DNA of 64,000 bases from Xestospongia bergquistia (GCA_963965975.1 OZ014411.1:22720249-22784248), one strand, 5' to 3'. Shown: positions 13,844 to 27,586, counted from the stretch's first letter. Notes: a model not told the origin generated them from the sequence alone. Program-made: numbers and translations.

Positions 13844-16592
13844 CTAACAAATGTGACTTTGAATACCCTCTAAAGTTTGATTGAAATATCTGCTCATAAA
13901 AAATGACCGTTCCTTCTTCTTTGGGACTTTATATCTCAGTCTAAAACGATAGTGAAACAGTAGTCCAACATTTAGTGGTACATCATAATGACTCATGTAC
14001 CCATTTTTTACAAGTTGCACACCATGAACATCACCTGATATCATTGCTTGAGGTTTCACTATTACTTTATGATTGGGATGTGACTTGGCATCAGTTATTG
14101 GATCACCACTTCGTAAAGTGTAAGTAACATAACGTGGCCACTTCATTTTGTCACATTTCTCTGAAAATTTTACATCTGGAAGACTAATTCCATCACTCCA
14201 AAATACTGTATGAAAGAAGACATATGATGCTGCTTTTGGGCTTGATCTTTCTAACACAGGAAGTAAGTCAGTTATTTTTACATATTTTTTCTCTTGAGGT
14301 ATAATAAATTCATCAATATCAGTTAAAGCAAGGTACTTGACACGATATAGATTACGATAGATACATTCATTGATAAGACCAGTTTGTCCCCAAGCTACAG
14401 TAAGTCCAGACAGTACAGCATTTATGTTCCAGTCAAGTACCTCCACAGTGCTAGCATTGATATAAGGTAATAAAATGTCATAAAATGACTCTGGAACACT
14501 CTGGAAATAAACAGTAATAATTTCTGCACCTAGTGCTAAGTTTAATTCTATCCAATCTATTAACAACTGAGGGTCATTCAAATTATAAAGAGGTTGGTGA
14601 AGACAAATGCCAAAAGTGTAGTTTTTGCTTACAACTGATTGTACTGGAAATGAGACTGATAAATTGACACATTGTGCATTAGTGGTGAGTTTAATTTGCA
14701 ATGGAATTTCAGATGGAATTTTAGAGCTGGTTTTTAGTAAATAAGAGACCCAAAATCGACGCCATTTTGGTACAACTTGACCAACCTGTGTCCATACTAC
14801 TAACTTTATACAAATTGATGATCTCATATCATCATAGTCTAATAGAGCATACAAATCAGGTTTCTTGTTAAACTTCTTTAAGTCATGCATACTAATAAAT
14901 AAAATAGTTACATCACTCTTGTTTCTTTCATCATAATAAGCCAGACGTCTAATCTGAAGTGAAAATCAGGGATAAAATAAAAATATCATTATGGTTATAT
15001 GAACTGTTAACTAATTATCGTATTAAAAGCACGAAGCTCATTTTTAAATATCTTTTTACAATATAAAAATGTTTGCAATAGGTCAATGTAAAGTTGTTTG
15101 AACTGTTCATTTTTACTGACAAATCCACATGTATTAACCCTCACTACTTACTGGTTGAGAGTTAGAGTACTATTGTCAGTCTGTCTATCTGTCTGTTCCA
15201 AAACCATTTACTTTGTATGCATTATGTAATTTTCTATATAATATTATTGAAAACTTGTACAAATGCTTCCCTCTCAAATTATGGTAATTTGCTTACATTG
15301 ATCTGCTAAGGTCTTCCACGTCTATTAATGAATATTTAATCCTTACTGTTCATTCAGTTACAGTATTTGCTTTGTGTATGAATATTGGCTGGCAATGCAT
15401 TTCAAATTGTTCTAACTTGTTAACATCAGTGTGTACAGCTTCACAGAAAAAGCCAAAACTATTTGTTGTTGTAGATCAAAAAAAATCTGTCAAAGGAAAA
15501 CAAACCTTGAAAAAGTAAGAAAGACTCTTCAAAAAAGCACATGCAAGACAGAACAAGCATTTGGTTTATTCTACATCAGAAGGTATAGTTAGGAATGGGT
15601 TTTACTTCAGCTCAAACTTCACAACCATCAGAAACTCAATCTATGTTACCTTTAGAGATTCAATATAATAACTGCTCTAACAGCTTACTACAAAGTTTAA
15701 GGTGTATTATTGATAATAATCTACTAATAATAATTAGTTTGAAGCCAAACTTCCAAGTCATCAACAATGCTAATAACACATGTCGCCATGTGAGTCATAG
15801 CATGCTCAAGGTTTAAATGTTCCTTTGATTTTTGATACATGTATTACTAGTATTACAGACTCAACAAAATGTATTTACTATATGCATTAATGTAAGTATC
15901 ACTTACCACAAAATACTGGTTAATGTGAACCCATAACTTGTTAAGTGGAGCTGGATGATAAAATAGAGACTCAATTTCGCTTGACATCTAAAATAAAATG
16001 TCAGATTACAGAACTATACAACTAATAACGACATCAAGACTGTACATAAATTAATAGAGTCTATAAACTTCTTTGTATTCATCCTTTGTTATCTATAGAC
16101 CTACATAACTAATGTACATATATACACTGGATAATGGAGCAGTATAACACTTTTAACTATGGAAAGCAGGCATACCACTCAAACCTTAATGAACCAATCT
16201 CCACTAACCACTTTGTTGGCAAATTATGGGTACAATTGATTTGTTGAAGACAATAATATTTACACATGTAATAAATATATGACTTCTATTGTTAAAAGTG
16301 AGAGACATCTGCATGTATTCTACACTAGTGTCTTTATGTACTCTCAGAAAGTCAGTAAATAGCTGATAAGAGCTTATACTCTCAGCCCTAGACCTACACA
16401 ACACTCACAGTCCTGAGTTTAATTTTGTGAAGTGCCAAACTGCCAGCTTACTTCGCGATCTTGTGGCTTCATTTTGAGTATTGTGAAGTCTATAGATTGC
16501 CAACTATAAGCTAGACAAGTTATCAATAGGACTAAAGCAACTGCAATGACTAATCCAGCCACAAGCACACGTTTAAGAAGTATTAACGACAT
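13844..16592 (-). CDS. GT92 family glycosyltransferase, copy A
   Basis: Exons 16452-16592, 15907-15987 and 13844-14953 join in phase to give 443 residues. Exon 1 begins at the ATG at 16590-16592 (the upstream in-frame triplet is TTG) and encodes a short cytosolic tail and one membrane segment at about residues 11-30 (VAGLVIAVALVLLITCLAYS). This is a type II Golgi topology. Exon 3 holds the GT92 (DUF23) domain: FGICLHQPLY, LIDWIELNLALGAEIITVYF, the DxD-type DIDEF near residue 286, HKVIVKP, VHG and the HYR motif near 408. Known members of this family transfer galactose to glycans; the acceptor here is unknown. The 3' part of exon 3 has A-specific changes (HGVQLVKNGYMSHYD) not seen in C or E. 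The exon 2 frame itself starts with ATG, so a shorter form lacking the membrane anchor is conceivable. The AKR gene starts only about 200 bp downstream of the stop. Confidence 0.9.
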
Positions 16593-16999
16593 TCCTTTGT
16601 ATTTCAATCAGTCACCAAACGTATGTATGTAAGTCATGGTCAGACCCAGCCCCTATGATTGAACGACAGACTTATTCACTGCATTTACTTTTCCTTTTTC
16701 CCTACCTTGAATTTATATAACTATACCATACTATAAACCTCCTGTTTTTAGTTTGGTACAAATATTGTTTGTTCAGTTATGTTGTCTATAGTAACTTTTA
16801 TCTGATTATATTTTATATACAATCATTTATATTTATATTTTGTTTCTTCCTGTAGATAGATTACCTCTTCTTAGATATGAATCAAGAGACAGTGTGACTG
16901 CTATCACTGCACTTCTCTTTAAGCACTATGTTCAATAAACTAGATACATTAAAAATAGAGTAAAAGCCATATTAATTTTTAATCATGCTCAGCTAGAAG

Positions 17000-17100
17000 G
17001 TGGACTACCTATAATAGAAAGGATAGAATAGTTTCTAGTATAACGTCTGTGTGTCTCACGGTATTTGCCATAGTTAAGGATAAAGATGAGCAACTAGATA
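17000..17100 (-). pseudogene. Copied 5' end of the aldo-keto reductase (beside copy B)
   Basis: From 17003 the sequence matches the AKR region beginning inside its exon 2 (GGACTACC..TATAATAGAAAG, equal to 13567 onward). It continues through intron 1 to a copy of exon 1 at 17060-17071 that still reads ATG GCA AAT ACC followed by GTGAG. Only the first few bases of AKR exon 2 are included, so no reductase can be made from it. The copied stretch continues through the former AKR upstream region into the 3' end of GT92 copy B. Confidence 0.8.
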
Positions 17101-17246
17101 ATCAGCCACACCTATATCATAACAGTTATTGATATAATAAGTTGATTGATTATTAATAACAGTACATTTTCTGATCTTGTGTTATTAATGTCTTGATATA
17201 AAAAGACATAATAACAATAAAGTAACTAAAATAATAATACAATATT

Positions 17247-19985
17247 CTAACAAATGTGACTTTGAATACCCTCTAAAGTTTGATTGAAATATCTGCTCAT
17301 AAGAAATGATCGTTCCTTCTTCTTTGAGACTTCATATCTCAGTCTAGAACGATAATGAAACAGTAGTCCAACATTTAGTGGAACATCATACTGTCTCTTG
17401 AAGCCATTTTTTACAAGTAGTGCACCATGAACATCACCTGATATCATTGCTTGAGGTTTCACTATTACTTTATGATTGGGATGTGACTTGGCATCAGTTA
17501 TTGGATCACCACTTCGTAAAGTGTAAGTAACATAACGTGGCCACTTCATTTTGTCACATTTCTCTGAAAATTTTACATCTGGAAGACTAATTCCATCACT
17601 CCAAAATACTGTATGAAAGAAGACATATGATGCTGCTTTTGGGCTTGATCTTTCTAACACAGGAAGTAAGTCAGTTATTTTTACATATTTTTTCTCTTGA
17701 GGTATAATAAATTCATCAATATCGATTAAAGCAAGGTACTTGACACGATATAAATTACGATAGATACATTCATTGATAAGACCAGTTTGTCCCCAAGCTA
17801 CAGTAAGTCCAGACAGTACAGCATTTATGTTCCAGTCAAGTACCTCCACAGTGCTAGCATTGATATAAGGTAATAAAATGTCATAAAATGACTCTGGAAC
17901 ACTCTGGAAATAAACAGTAATAATTTCTGCACCTAGTGCTAAGTTTAATTCTATCCAATCTATTAACAACTGAGGGTCATTCAAATTATAAAGAGGTTGG
18001 TGAAGACAAATGCCAAAAGTATAGTTTTTGCTTACATTTGATTGTACTGGAAATGAGACTGATAAATTGACACATTGTTCATTAGTGGAGAGTTTAATTT
18101 CTAATGGAATTTCAGTTGGAATTTTAGAGCTGGTTTTTAGTAAATAAGAGATCAAAAATTGATTCCATTTTGGTACAAATTGACCTACATGTGTCCATAC
18201 TACTAACTTTACACAAATTGATGATCTGTTATCATAGTCTAATAGAGCATATAAATCAGGTTTCTTGTTAAACTTCTTTAAGTCATGCATACTAATAAAT
18301 AATATAGTTACATCACTCTTGTTTCTTTCATCATAATAAGCCAGACGTCTAATCTGAAGTGAAAATCAGACATAAAATAAAAATATCTTTATGGTTATAT
18401 GAACTGTTAACTAATTATCATATTAAAAGCACGAAGCTCATTTTTAAATATCTTTTTACAATATAAAAATGTTTGCAATAGGTCAATGTAAAGTTGTTTG
18501 AATTGTTCATTTTTACTGACAAATCCACATGTATTAACCCTCACTACTTACTGGTTGAGAATTAGAGTACTATTGTCAGTCTGTTTATCTGTCTGTTCCA
18601 AAAGCATTTACTTTGTATGCATTATGTAATTTTCTACATATTAAAAACTTGTAAAAATGCTTCCCTCTCAAATTATGGTAATTTGCTTACCTTGATCTGC
18701 TAAGGTCTTCCACATCTATTAATGAATATTTAATCCTCACTGTTCATTCAGTTACAGTATTTGCTTTGTGTATGGATATTGGCTGGCAATGCATTTCAAA
18801 TTGTTCTAACTTGTTAACATCAGTGTGTACAGCTTCACAGAAAAAGCCAAAACTATTTGTTGTTTTAGATCAAAAAAAATCTTTCAAAGGAAAACACACC
18901 TTGAAAAAGTCAGACTCTTCAAAAAAGCACATGCAAGACAGAACAAGCATTTGGTTTATTCTACATCAGAAGCTATAGTTAGGAATGGCTTTTACTTCAG
19001 CTCAAACTTCACAACCATCAGAAACTCAATCTATGTATGTTACCTTTAGAGATTCAATATAATAACTACTCCAACCACTTACTACAAAGTTTAAGGTGTA
19101 TTATTGATAATAATCTACTAATATAATTAGTTTGAAGCCAAACTTCCAAGTCATCAACAATGCTAATAACACATGTCGCCATGTGAGTCATAGCATGCTC
19201 AAGGTTTAAATGTTCCTTTGATTTTTGATACATGTATTACTAGTATTACAGACTCAACAAAATGTATTTACTATATGCATTAATGTAAGTATCACTTACC
19301 ACAAAATACTGGTTAATGTGAACCCATAACTTGTTAAGTGGAGCTGGATGATAAAATAGAGACTCAATTTCACTTGGCATCTAAAATAAAATGTCAGATT
19401 ACAGAACTATACAACTAATAATGACATCAAGACTGTACGTAAATTAATAGAGTCTATAAACTTCTTTGTATTCATCCTTTGTTATCTATAGACCTACATA
19501 ACTAATGTACATATATACACTGGATAATGGAGCAGTATAACACTTTTAACTATGGAAAGCAGGCATACCACTCAGACCTTAATGAACCAATCTCCACTAA
19601 CCACTTTGTTGGCAAATTATGGGTACAATTGATTTGTTGAAGACAATAATATTTACACATGTAATAAATATATGACTTTTATTGTTAAAAGTGAGAGACA
19701 TCTGCATGTATTCTACACTAGTGTCTTTATGTACTCTCAGAAAATCAGTAAATAGCTGATAAGAGCTTATACTCTCAGCCCTAGACCTACACAACACTCA
19801 CAGTCCTGAGTTTAATTTTGTGAAGTGCCAAACTGCCAGCTTACTTCGCGATCTTGTGGCTTCATTTTGAGTATTGTGAAGTCTATAGATTGCCAACTAT
19901 AAGCTAGACAAGTTATCAATAGGACTAAAGCAACTGCAATGACTAATCCAGCCACAAGCACACGTTTAAGAAGTATTAACGACAT
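17247..19985 (-). CDS. GT92 family glycosyltransferase, copy B
   Basis: Same three-exon plan as its neighbours: 19845-19985, 19300-19380 and 17247-18353, in phase, 442 residues. The membrane segment, DIDEF, HKVIVKP and HYR motifs are all present. It differs from A by a one-codon deletion near the start of the catalytic region (DYDNRSS for DYDDMRSS). It has its own version of the C-terminal third (VKNGFKRQYDVP, LRYEVSKKKE). The encoded protein is identical to copy D, 7,161 bp away. Upstream of exon 1 lies a 359-bp MITE insertion that copies A and C lack. Probably functional. Confidence 0.9.
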
Positions 19986-20066
19986 TCCTTTGTATTTCAA
20001 TCAGTCACAAAACGTATGTAAGTCGTGGGTCAGACCCAGCCCCTATGATTGAACGACAGACTTATT

Positions 20067-20425
20067 TCCTCAGACAGACATTCCAATTCCTATTTCTAAT
20101 TTCAATATAGCGGGGTTATACGGAGTTTTAATGTCCGTTCTCGGCTTCTCTAAATAATCGAACTACAAGATACAACCAAAATCAGGGACCCAACCTAACT
20201 GGAAACATCTCCCTGACGCTCAATTCTAAGAGACGGCTCGTGGTACTCGCGCTCCGCGTTTTATTAAGTAACAAGAAAAGCCTAGAAGTGGCGCACATGC
20301 CAAAAATGGAATTAGGAATGAGAAATTGGACTCATCAACTGGATCGTTAATTGGAATTTTTAAATACGCCAAGGTTCGCGAAGAAATAAGAAAAAGGAAT
20401 TGGAATGTCCGTCTGCGGCTTCCTT
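20067..20425. mobile_element. 359-bp MITE in the copy B upstream region
   Basis: Copy A reads straight through at this site (about 16665), which defines the insertion. It is flanked by a 7-bp duplication ACTTATT (20060-20066 and 20426-20432). The ends are imperfect inverted repeats containing CAGACAGACATTCCAATTCC and its near complement GGAATTGGAATGTCCGTCTG. A conserved inner block has TTCTAAGAGACGGCTCGTGG. No ORF. It is richer in GC and CpG than its surroundings. Confidence 0.85.
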
Positions 20426-20757
20426 ACTTATTCACTGCATTTACTTTTCCTTTTTCCCTACCTTGAATTTATATAACTATACCATACTATAAACCTCCTG
20501 TTTTTAGTTTGGTACAAATATTGTTTGTTCAGTTATGTTGTCTATAGTAACTTTTATCTGATTATATTTTATATACAATCATTTATATTTATATTTTGTT
20601 TCTTCCTGTAGATAGATTACCTCTTCTTAGATATGAATCAAGAGACAGTGTGACTGCTATCACTGCACTTCTTTAAGAACTATGTTCAATAAACTAGATA
20701 CATTAAAAATAGAGTAAAAGCCATATTCATTTTTAATCATGCTCAGCTAGAAGGTGG

Positions 20758-20860
20758 ACTACCTATAATAGAAAGGATAGAATAGTTTCTAGTATAACGT
20801 CTGTGTGTCTCATGGTATTTGCTATAATTGAGGATAAAGATGAGCAACTAGATAATCAGC
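20758..20860 (-). pseudogene. Copied AKR 5' end, decayed (beside copy C)
   Basis: Same relic as at 17000, but the exon 1 copy near 20812-20826 reads ATA instead of ATG, and the donor has become ATGAG. It is thus inactive both as a start and as a splice site. The identical version at 27919-28021 sits beside copy E. Confidence 0.75.
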
Positions 20861-21004
20861 CACACCTATGTCATAACAGTTATTGATATAATAAGAAGTT
20901 ACTTGATTGATTATTAATAACAGTACATTATCTGATCTTGTGTTATTAATATCTTGATATAAAAAGACATAGTAACAATAAAGTAACAAAAATAATAATA
21001 AAAT

Positions 21005-23753
21005 CTAACAAATGTGACTTTGAATACCCTCTAAAGTTTGATTGAAATATCTGCTCATAAGAAATGATCGTTCCTTCTTCTCTGGGACTTTATATCTCAG
21101 TCTAGAACGATAATGAAACAGTAGTCCAACATTTAGTGGTACATCATAGTGACTCGTGTAGCCATTTTTTACAAGTAGCGCACCATGAACATCACCTGAT
21201 ATCATTGCTTGAGGTTTCACTATTACTTTATGATTGGGATGTGACTTGGCATCAGTTATTGGATCACCACTTCGTAAAGTGTAAGTAACATAACGTGGCC
21301 ACTTCATTTTGTCACATTTCTCTGAAAATTTTACATCTGGAAGACTAATTCCATCACTCCAAAATACTGTATGAAAGAAGACATATGATGCTGCTTTTGG
21401 GCTTGATCTTTCTAACACAGGAAGTAAGTCAGTTATTTTTACATATTTTTTCTCTTGAGGTATAATAAATTCATCAATATCAGTTAAAGCAAGGTACTTG
21501 ACACGATATAGATTACGATAGATACATTCATTGATAAGACCAGTTTGTCCCCAAGCTACAGTAAGTCCAGACAGTACAGCATTTATGTTCCAGTCAAGTA
21601 CCTCCACAGTGCTAGCATTGATATAAGGTAATAAAATGTCATAAAATGACTCTGGAACACTCTGGAAATAAACAGTAATAATTTCTGCACCTAGTGCTAA
21701 GTTTAATTCTATCCAATCTATTAACAACTGAGGGTCATTCAAATTATAAAGAGGTTGGTGAAGACAAATGCCAAAAGTGTAGTTTTTGCTTACAACTGAT
21801 TGTACTGGAAATGAGACTGATAAATTGACACATTGTGCATTAGTGGTGAGTTTAATTTGCAATGGAATTTCAGATGGAATTTTAGAGCTGGTTTTTAGTA
21901 AATAAGAGACCCAAAATCGACGCCATTTTGGTACAACTTGACCAACCTGTGTCCATACTACTAACTTTATACAAATTGATGATCTCATATCATCATAGTC
22001 TAATAGAGCATACAAATCAGGTTTCTTGTTAAACTTCTTTAAGTCATGCATACTAATAAATAAAATAGTTACATCACTCTTGTTTCTTTCATCATAATAA
22101 GCCAGACGTCTAATCTGAAGTGAAAATCAGGGATAAAATAAAAATATCATTATGGTTATATGAACTGTTAACTAATTATCGTATTAAAAGCACGAAGCTC
22201 ATTTTTAAATATCTTTTTACAATATAAAAATGTTTGCAATAGGTCAATGTAAAGTTGTTTGAACTGTTCATTTTTACTGACAAATCCACATGTATTAACC
22301 CTCACTACTTACTGGTTGAGAGTTAGAGTACTATTGTCAGTCTGTCTATCTGTCTGTTCCAAAACCATTTACTTTGTATGCATTATGTAATTTTCTATAT
22401 AATATTATTGAAAACTTGTACAAATGCTTCCCTCTCAAATTATGGTAATTTGCTTACATTGATCTGCTAAGGTCTTCCACGTCTATTAATGAATATTTAA
22501 TCCTTACTGTTCATTCAGTTACAGTATTTGCTTTGTGTATGAATATTGGCTGGCAATGCATTTCAAATTGTTCTAACTTGTTAACATCAGTGTGTACAGC
22601 TTCACAGAAAAAGCCAAAACTATTTGTTGTTGTAGATCAAAAAAAATCTGTCAAAGGAAAACAAACCTTGAAAAAGTAAGAAAGACTCTTCAAAAAAGCA
22701 CATGCAAGACAGAACAAGCATTTGGTTTATTCTACATCAGAAGGTATAGTTAGGAATGGGTTTTACTTCAGCTCAAACTTCACAACCATCAGAAACTCAA
22801 TCTATGTTACCTTTAGAGATTCAATATAATAACTGCTCTAACAGCTTACTACAAAGTTTAAGGTGTATTATTGATAATAATCTACTAATAATAATTAGTT
22901 TGAAGCCAAACTTCCAAGTCATCAACAATGCTAATAACACATGTCGCCATGTGAGTCATAGCATGCTCAAGGTTTAAATGTTCCTTTGATTTTTGATACA
23001 TGTATTACTAGTATTACAGACTCAACAAAATGTATTTACTATATGCATTAATGTAAGTATCACTTACCACAAAATACTGGTTAATGTGAACCCATAACTT
23101 GTTAAGTGGAGCTGGATGATAAAATAGAGACTCAATTTCGCTTGACATCTAAAATAAAATGTCAGATTACAGAACTATACAACTAATAACGACATCAAGA
23201 CTGTACATAAATTAATAGAGTCTATAAACTTCTTTGTATTCATCCTTTGTTATCTATAGACCTACATAACTAATGTACATATATACACTGGATAATGGAG
23301 CAGTATAACACTTTTAACTATGGAAAGCAGGCATACCACTCAAACCTTAATGAACCAATCTCCACTAACCACTTTGTTGGCAAATTATGGGTACAATTGA
23401 TTTGTTGAAGACAATAATATTTACACATGTAATAAATATATGACTTCTATTGTTAAAAGTGAGAGACATCTGCATGTATTCTACACTAGTGTCTTTATGT
23501 ACTCTCAGAAAGTCAGTAAATAGCTGATAAGAGCTTATACTCTCAGCCCTAGACCTACACAACACTCACAGTCCTGAGTTTAATTTTGTGAAGTGCCAAA
23601 CTGCCAGCTTACTTCGCGATCTTGTGGCTTCATTTTGAGTATTGTGAAGTCTATAGATTGCCAACTATAAGCTAGACAAGTTATCAATAGGACTAAAGCA
23701 ACTGCAATGACTAATCCAGCCACAAGCACACGTTTAAGAAGTATTAACGACAT
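21005..23753 (-). CDS. GT92 family glycosyltransferase, copy C (A/E hybrid)
   Basis: Exons 23613-23753, 23068-23148 and 21005-22114, in phase, 443 residues, all GT92 motifs intact. From exon 1 through most of exon 3 it matches copy A exactly at protein level (for example PKWRRFWVSY). The last stretch of exon 3 matches copy E instead (HGALLVKNGYTSHYD, LRYKVPEKKERSF). The last A/C difference is at 21180. The first position where E departs from both is at the equivalent of 21349. The gene is therefore the product of a crossover between an A-type and an E-type gene within that interval. Reading frame is preserved, so a hybrid enzyme is expected. Confidence 0.9.
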
Positions 23754-24160
23754 TCCTTTGTATTTCAATCAGTCACCAAACGTATGTATGTAAGTCATGG
23801 TCAGACCCAGCCCCTATGATTGAACGACAGACTTATTCACTGCATTTACTTTTCCTTTTTCCCTACCTTGAATTTATATAACTATACCATACTATAAACC
23901 TCCTGTTTTTAGTTTGGTACAAATATTGTTTGTTCAGTTATGTTGTCTATAGTAACTTTTATCTGATTATATTTTATATACAATCATTTATATTTATATT
24001 TTGTTTCTTCCTGTAGATAGATTACCTCTTCTTAGATATGAATCAAGAGACAGTGTGACTGCTATCACTGCACTTCTCTTTAAGCACTATGTTCAATAAA
24101 CTAGATACATTAAAAATAGAGTAAAAGCCATATTAATTTTTAATCATGCTCAGCTAGAAG

Positions 24161-24261
24161 GTGGACTACCTATAATAGAAAGGATAGAATAGTTTCTAGT
24201 ATAACGTCTGTGTGTCTCACGGTATTTGCCATAGTTAAGGATAAAGATGAGCAACTAGATA
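24161..24261 (-). pseudogene. Copied AKR 5' end (beside copy D)
   Basis: Exactly 7,161 bp from the relic at 17000 and with the same content: the start of exon 2, intron 1 and an intact-looking exon 1 copy (ATG GCA AAT ACC, then GTGAG) at 24221-24232. Confidence 0.8.
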
Positions 24262-24407
24262 ATCAGCCACACCTATATCATAACAGTTATTGATATAATA
24301 AGTTGATTGATTATTAATAACAGTACATTTTCTGATCTTGTGTTATTAATGTCTTGATATAAAAAGACATAATAACAATAAAGTAACTAAAATAATAATA
24401 CAATATT

Positions 24408-27146
24408 CTAACAAATGTGACTTTGAATACCCTCTAAAGTTTGATTGAAATATCTGCTCATAAGAAATGATCGTTCCTTCTTCTTTGAGACTTCATATCT
24501 CAGTCTAGAACGATAATGAAACAGTAGTCCAACATTTAGTGGAACATCATACTGTCTCTTGAAGCCATTTTTTACAAGTAGTGCACCATGAACATCACCT
24601 GATATCATTGCTTGAGGTTTCACTATTACTTTATGATTGGGATGTGACTTGGCATCAGTTATTGGATCACCACTTCGTAAAGTGTAAGTAACATAACGTG
24701 GCCACTTCATTTTGTCACATTTCTCTGAAAATTTTACATCTGGAAGACTAATTCCATCACTCCAAAATACTGTATGAAAGAAGACATATGATGCTGCTTT
24801 TGGGCTTGATCTTTCTAACACAGGAAGTAAGTCAGTTATTTTTACATATTTTTTCTCTTGAGGTATAATAAATTCATCAATATCGATTAAAGCAAGGTAC
24901 TTGACACGATATAAATTACGATAGATACATTCATTGATAAGACCAGTTTGTCCCCAAGCTACAGTAAGTCCAGACAGTACAGCATTTATGTTCCAGTCAA
25001 GTACCTCCACAGTGCTAGCATTGATATAAGGTAATAAAATGTCATAAAATGACTCTGGAACACTCTGGAAATAAACAGTAATAATTTCTGCACCTAGTGC
25101 TAAGTTTAATTCTATCCAATCTATTAACAACTGAGGGTCATTCAAATTATAAAGAGGTTGGTGAAGACAAATGCCAAAAGTATAGTTTTTGCTTACATTT
25201 GATTGTACTGGAAATGAGACTGATAAATTGACACATTGTTCATTAGTGGAGAGTTTAATTTCTAATGGAATTTCAGTTGGAATTTTAGAGCTGGTTTTTA
25301 GTAAATAAGAGATCAAAAATTGATTCCATTTTGGTACAAATTGACCTACATGTGTCCATACTACTAACTTTACACAAATTGATGATCTGTTATCATAGTC
25401 TAATAGAGCATATAAATCAGGTTTCTTGTTAAACTTCTTTAAGTCATGCATACTAATAAATAATATAGTTACATCACTCTTGTTTCTTTCATCATAATAA
25501 GCCAGACGTCTAATCTGAAGTGAAAATCAGACATAAAATAAAAATATCTTTATGGTTATATGAACTGTTAACTAATTATCATATTAAAAGCACGAAGCTC
25601 ATTTTTAAATATCTTTTTACAATATAAAAATGTTTGCAATAGGTCAATGTAAAGTTGTTTGAATTGTTCATTTTTACTGACAAATCCACATGTATTAACC
25701 CTCACTACTTACTGGTTGAGAATTAGAGTACTATTGTCAGTCTGTTTATCTGTCTGTTCCAAAAGCATTTACTTTGTATGCATTATGTAATTTTCTACAT
25801 ATTAAAAACTTGTAAAAATGCTTCCCTCTCAAATTATGGTAATTTGCTTACCTTGATCTGCTAAGGTCTTCCACATCTATTAATGAATATTTAATCCTCA
25901 CTGTTCATTCAGTTACAGTATTTGCTTTGTGTATGGATATTGGCTGGCAATGCATTTCAAATTGTTCTAACTTGTTAACATCAGTGTGTACAGCTTCACA
26001 GAAAAAGCCAAAACTATTTGTTGTTTTAGATCAAAAAAAATCTTTCAAAGGAAAACACACCTTGAAAAAGTCAGACTCTTCAAAAAAGCACATGCAAGAC
26101 AGAACAAGCATTTGGTTTATTCTACATCAGAAGCTATAGTTAGGAATGGCTTTTACTTCAGCTCAAACTTCACAACCATCAGAAACTCAATCTATTTATG
26201 TTACCTTTAGAGATTCAATATAATAACTACTCCAACCACTTACTACAAAGTTTAAGGTGTATTATTGATAATAATCTACTAATATAATTAGTTTGAAGCC
26301 AAACTTCCAAGTCATCAACAATGCTAATAACACATGTCGCCATGTGAGTCATAGCATGCTCAAGGTTTAAATGTTCCTTTGATTTTTGATACATGTATTA
26401 CTAGTATTACAGACTCAACAAAATGTATTTACTATATGCATTAATGTAAGTATCACTTACCACAAAATACTGGTTAATGTGAACCCATAACTTGTTAAGT
26501 GGAGCTGGATGATAAAATAGAGACTCAATTTCACTTGGCATCTAAAATAAAATGTCAGATTACAGAACTATACAACTAATAATGACATCAAGACTGTACG
26601 TAAATTAATAGAGTCTATAAACTTCTTTGTATTCATCCTTTGTTATCTATAGACCTACATAACTAATGTACATATATACACTGGATAATGGAGCAGTATA
26701 ACACTTTTAACTATGGAAAGCAGGCATACCACTCAGACCTTAATGAACCAATCTCCACTAACCACTTTGTTGGCAAATTATGGGTACAATTGATTTGTTG
26801 AAGACAATAATATTTACACATGTAATAAATATATGACTTTTATTGTTAAAAGTGAGAGACATCTGCATGTATTCTACACTAGTGTCTTTATGTACTCTCA
26901 GAAAATCAGTAAATAGCTGATAAGAGCTTATACTCTCAGCCCTAGACCTACACAACACTCACAGTCCTGAGTTTAATTTTGTGAAGTGCCAAACTGCCAG
27001 CTTACTTCGCGATCTTGTGGCTTCATTTTGAGTATTGTGAAGTCTATAGATTGCCAACTATAAGCTAGACAAGTTATCAATAGGACTAAAGCAACTGCAA
27101 TGACTAATCCAGCCACAAGCACACGTTTAAGAAGTATTAACGACAT
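24408..27146 (-). CDS. GT92 family glycosyltransferase, copy D
   Basis: Exons 27006-27146, 26461-26541 and 24408-25514, in phase, 442 residues. The product is the same as copy B, whose every landmark lies exactly 7,161 bp to the left. I noticed only isolated single-base differences in noncoding parts (for example near 26195 against 19034). It carries the same upstream MITE (27228-27586) as B. Type II membrane topology with complete GT92 motifs; probably active and functionally redundant with B. Confidence 0.9.
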
Positions 27147-27227
27147 TCCTTTGTATTTCAATCAGTCACAAAACGTATGTAAGTCGTGGGTCAGACCCAG
27201 CCCCTATGATTGAACGACAGACTTATT

Positions 27228-27586
27228 TCCTCAGACAGACATTCCAATTCCTATTTCCAATTTCAATATAGCGGGGTTATACGGAGTTTTAATGTCCGTT
27301 CTCGGCTTCTCTAAATAATCGAACTACAAGATACAACCAAAATCAGGGACCCAACCTAACTGGAAACATCTCCCTGACGCTCAATTCTAAGAGACGGCTC
27401 GTGGTACTCGCGCTCCGCGTTTTATTAAGTAACAAGAAAAGCCTAGAAGTGGCGCACATGCCAAAAATGGAATTAGGAATGAGAAATTGGACTCATCAAC
27501 TGGATCGTTAATTGGAATTTTTAAATACGCCAAGGTTCGCGAAGAAATAAGAAAAAGGAATTGGAATGTCCGTCTGCGGCTTCCTT
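27228..27586. mobile_element. Same MITE, copied with the doublet (upstream of copy D)
   Basis: Lies exactly 7,161 bp from the element at 20067-20425, with the same ends and the same ACTTATT duplications. It was therefore inherited through the segmental duplication rather than inserted separately. One internal base differs near 27258. Confidence 0.85.

Noticed and set aside
15595-15816. Plus-strand frames of about 70 codons inside GT92 intron 2 (repeated at 18766, 22756 and 25927)
   Set aside because: They recur only because the introns are duplicated. The frames differ between copies through small indels, which argues against selection on a protein.
16204-16404. 66-codon minus-strand frame in GT92 intron 1 (repeated in B, C and D)
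   Set aside because: Lies between exons 1 and 2, which splice in phase without it; no recognisable domain.
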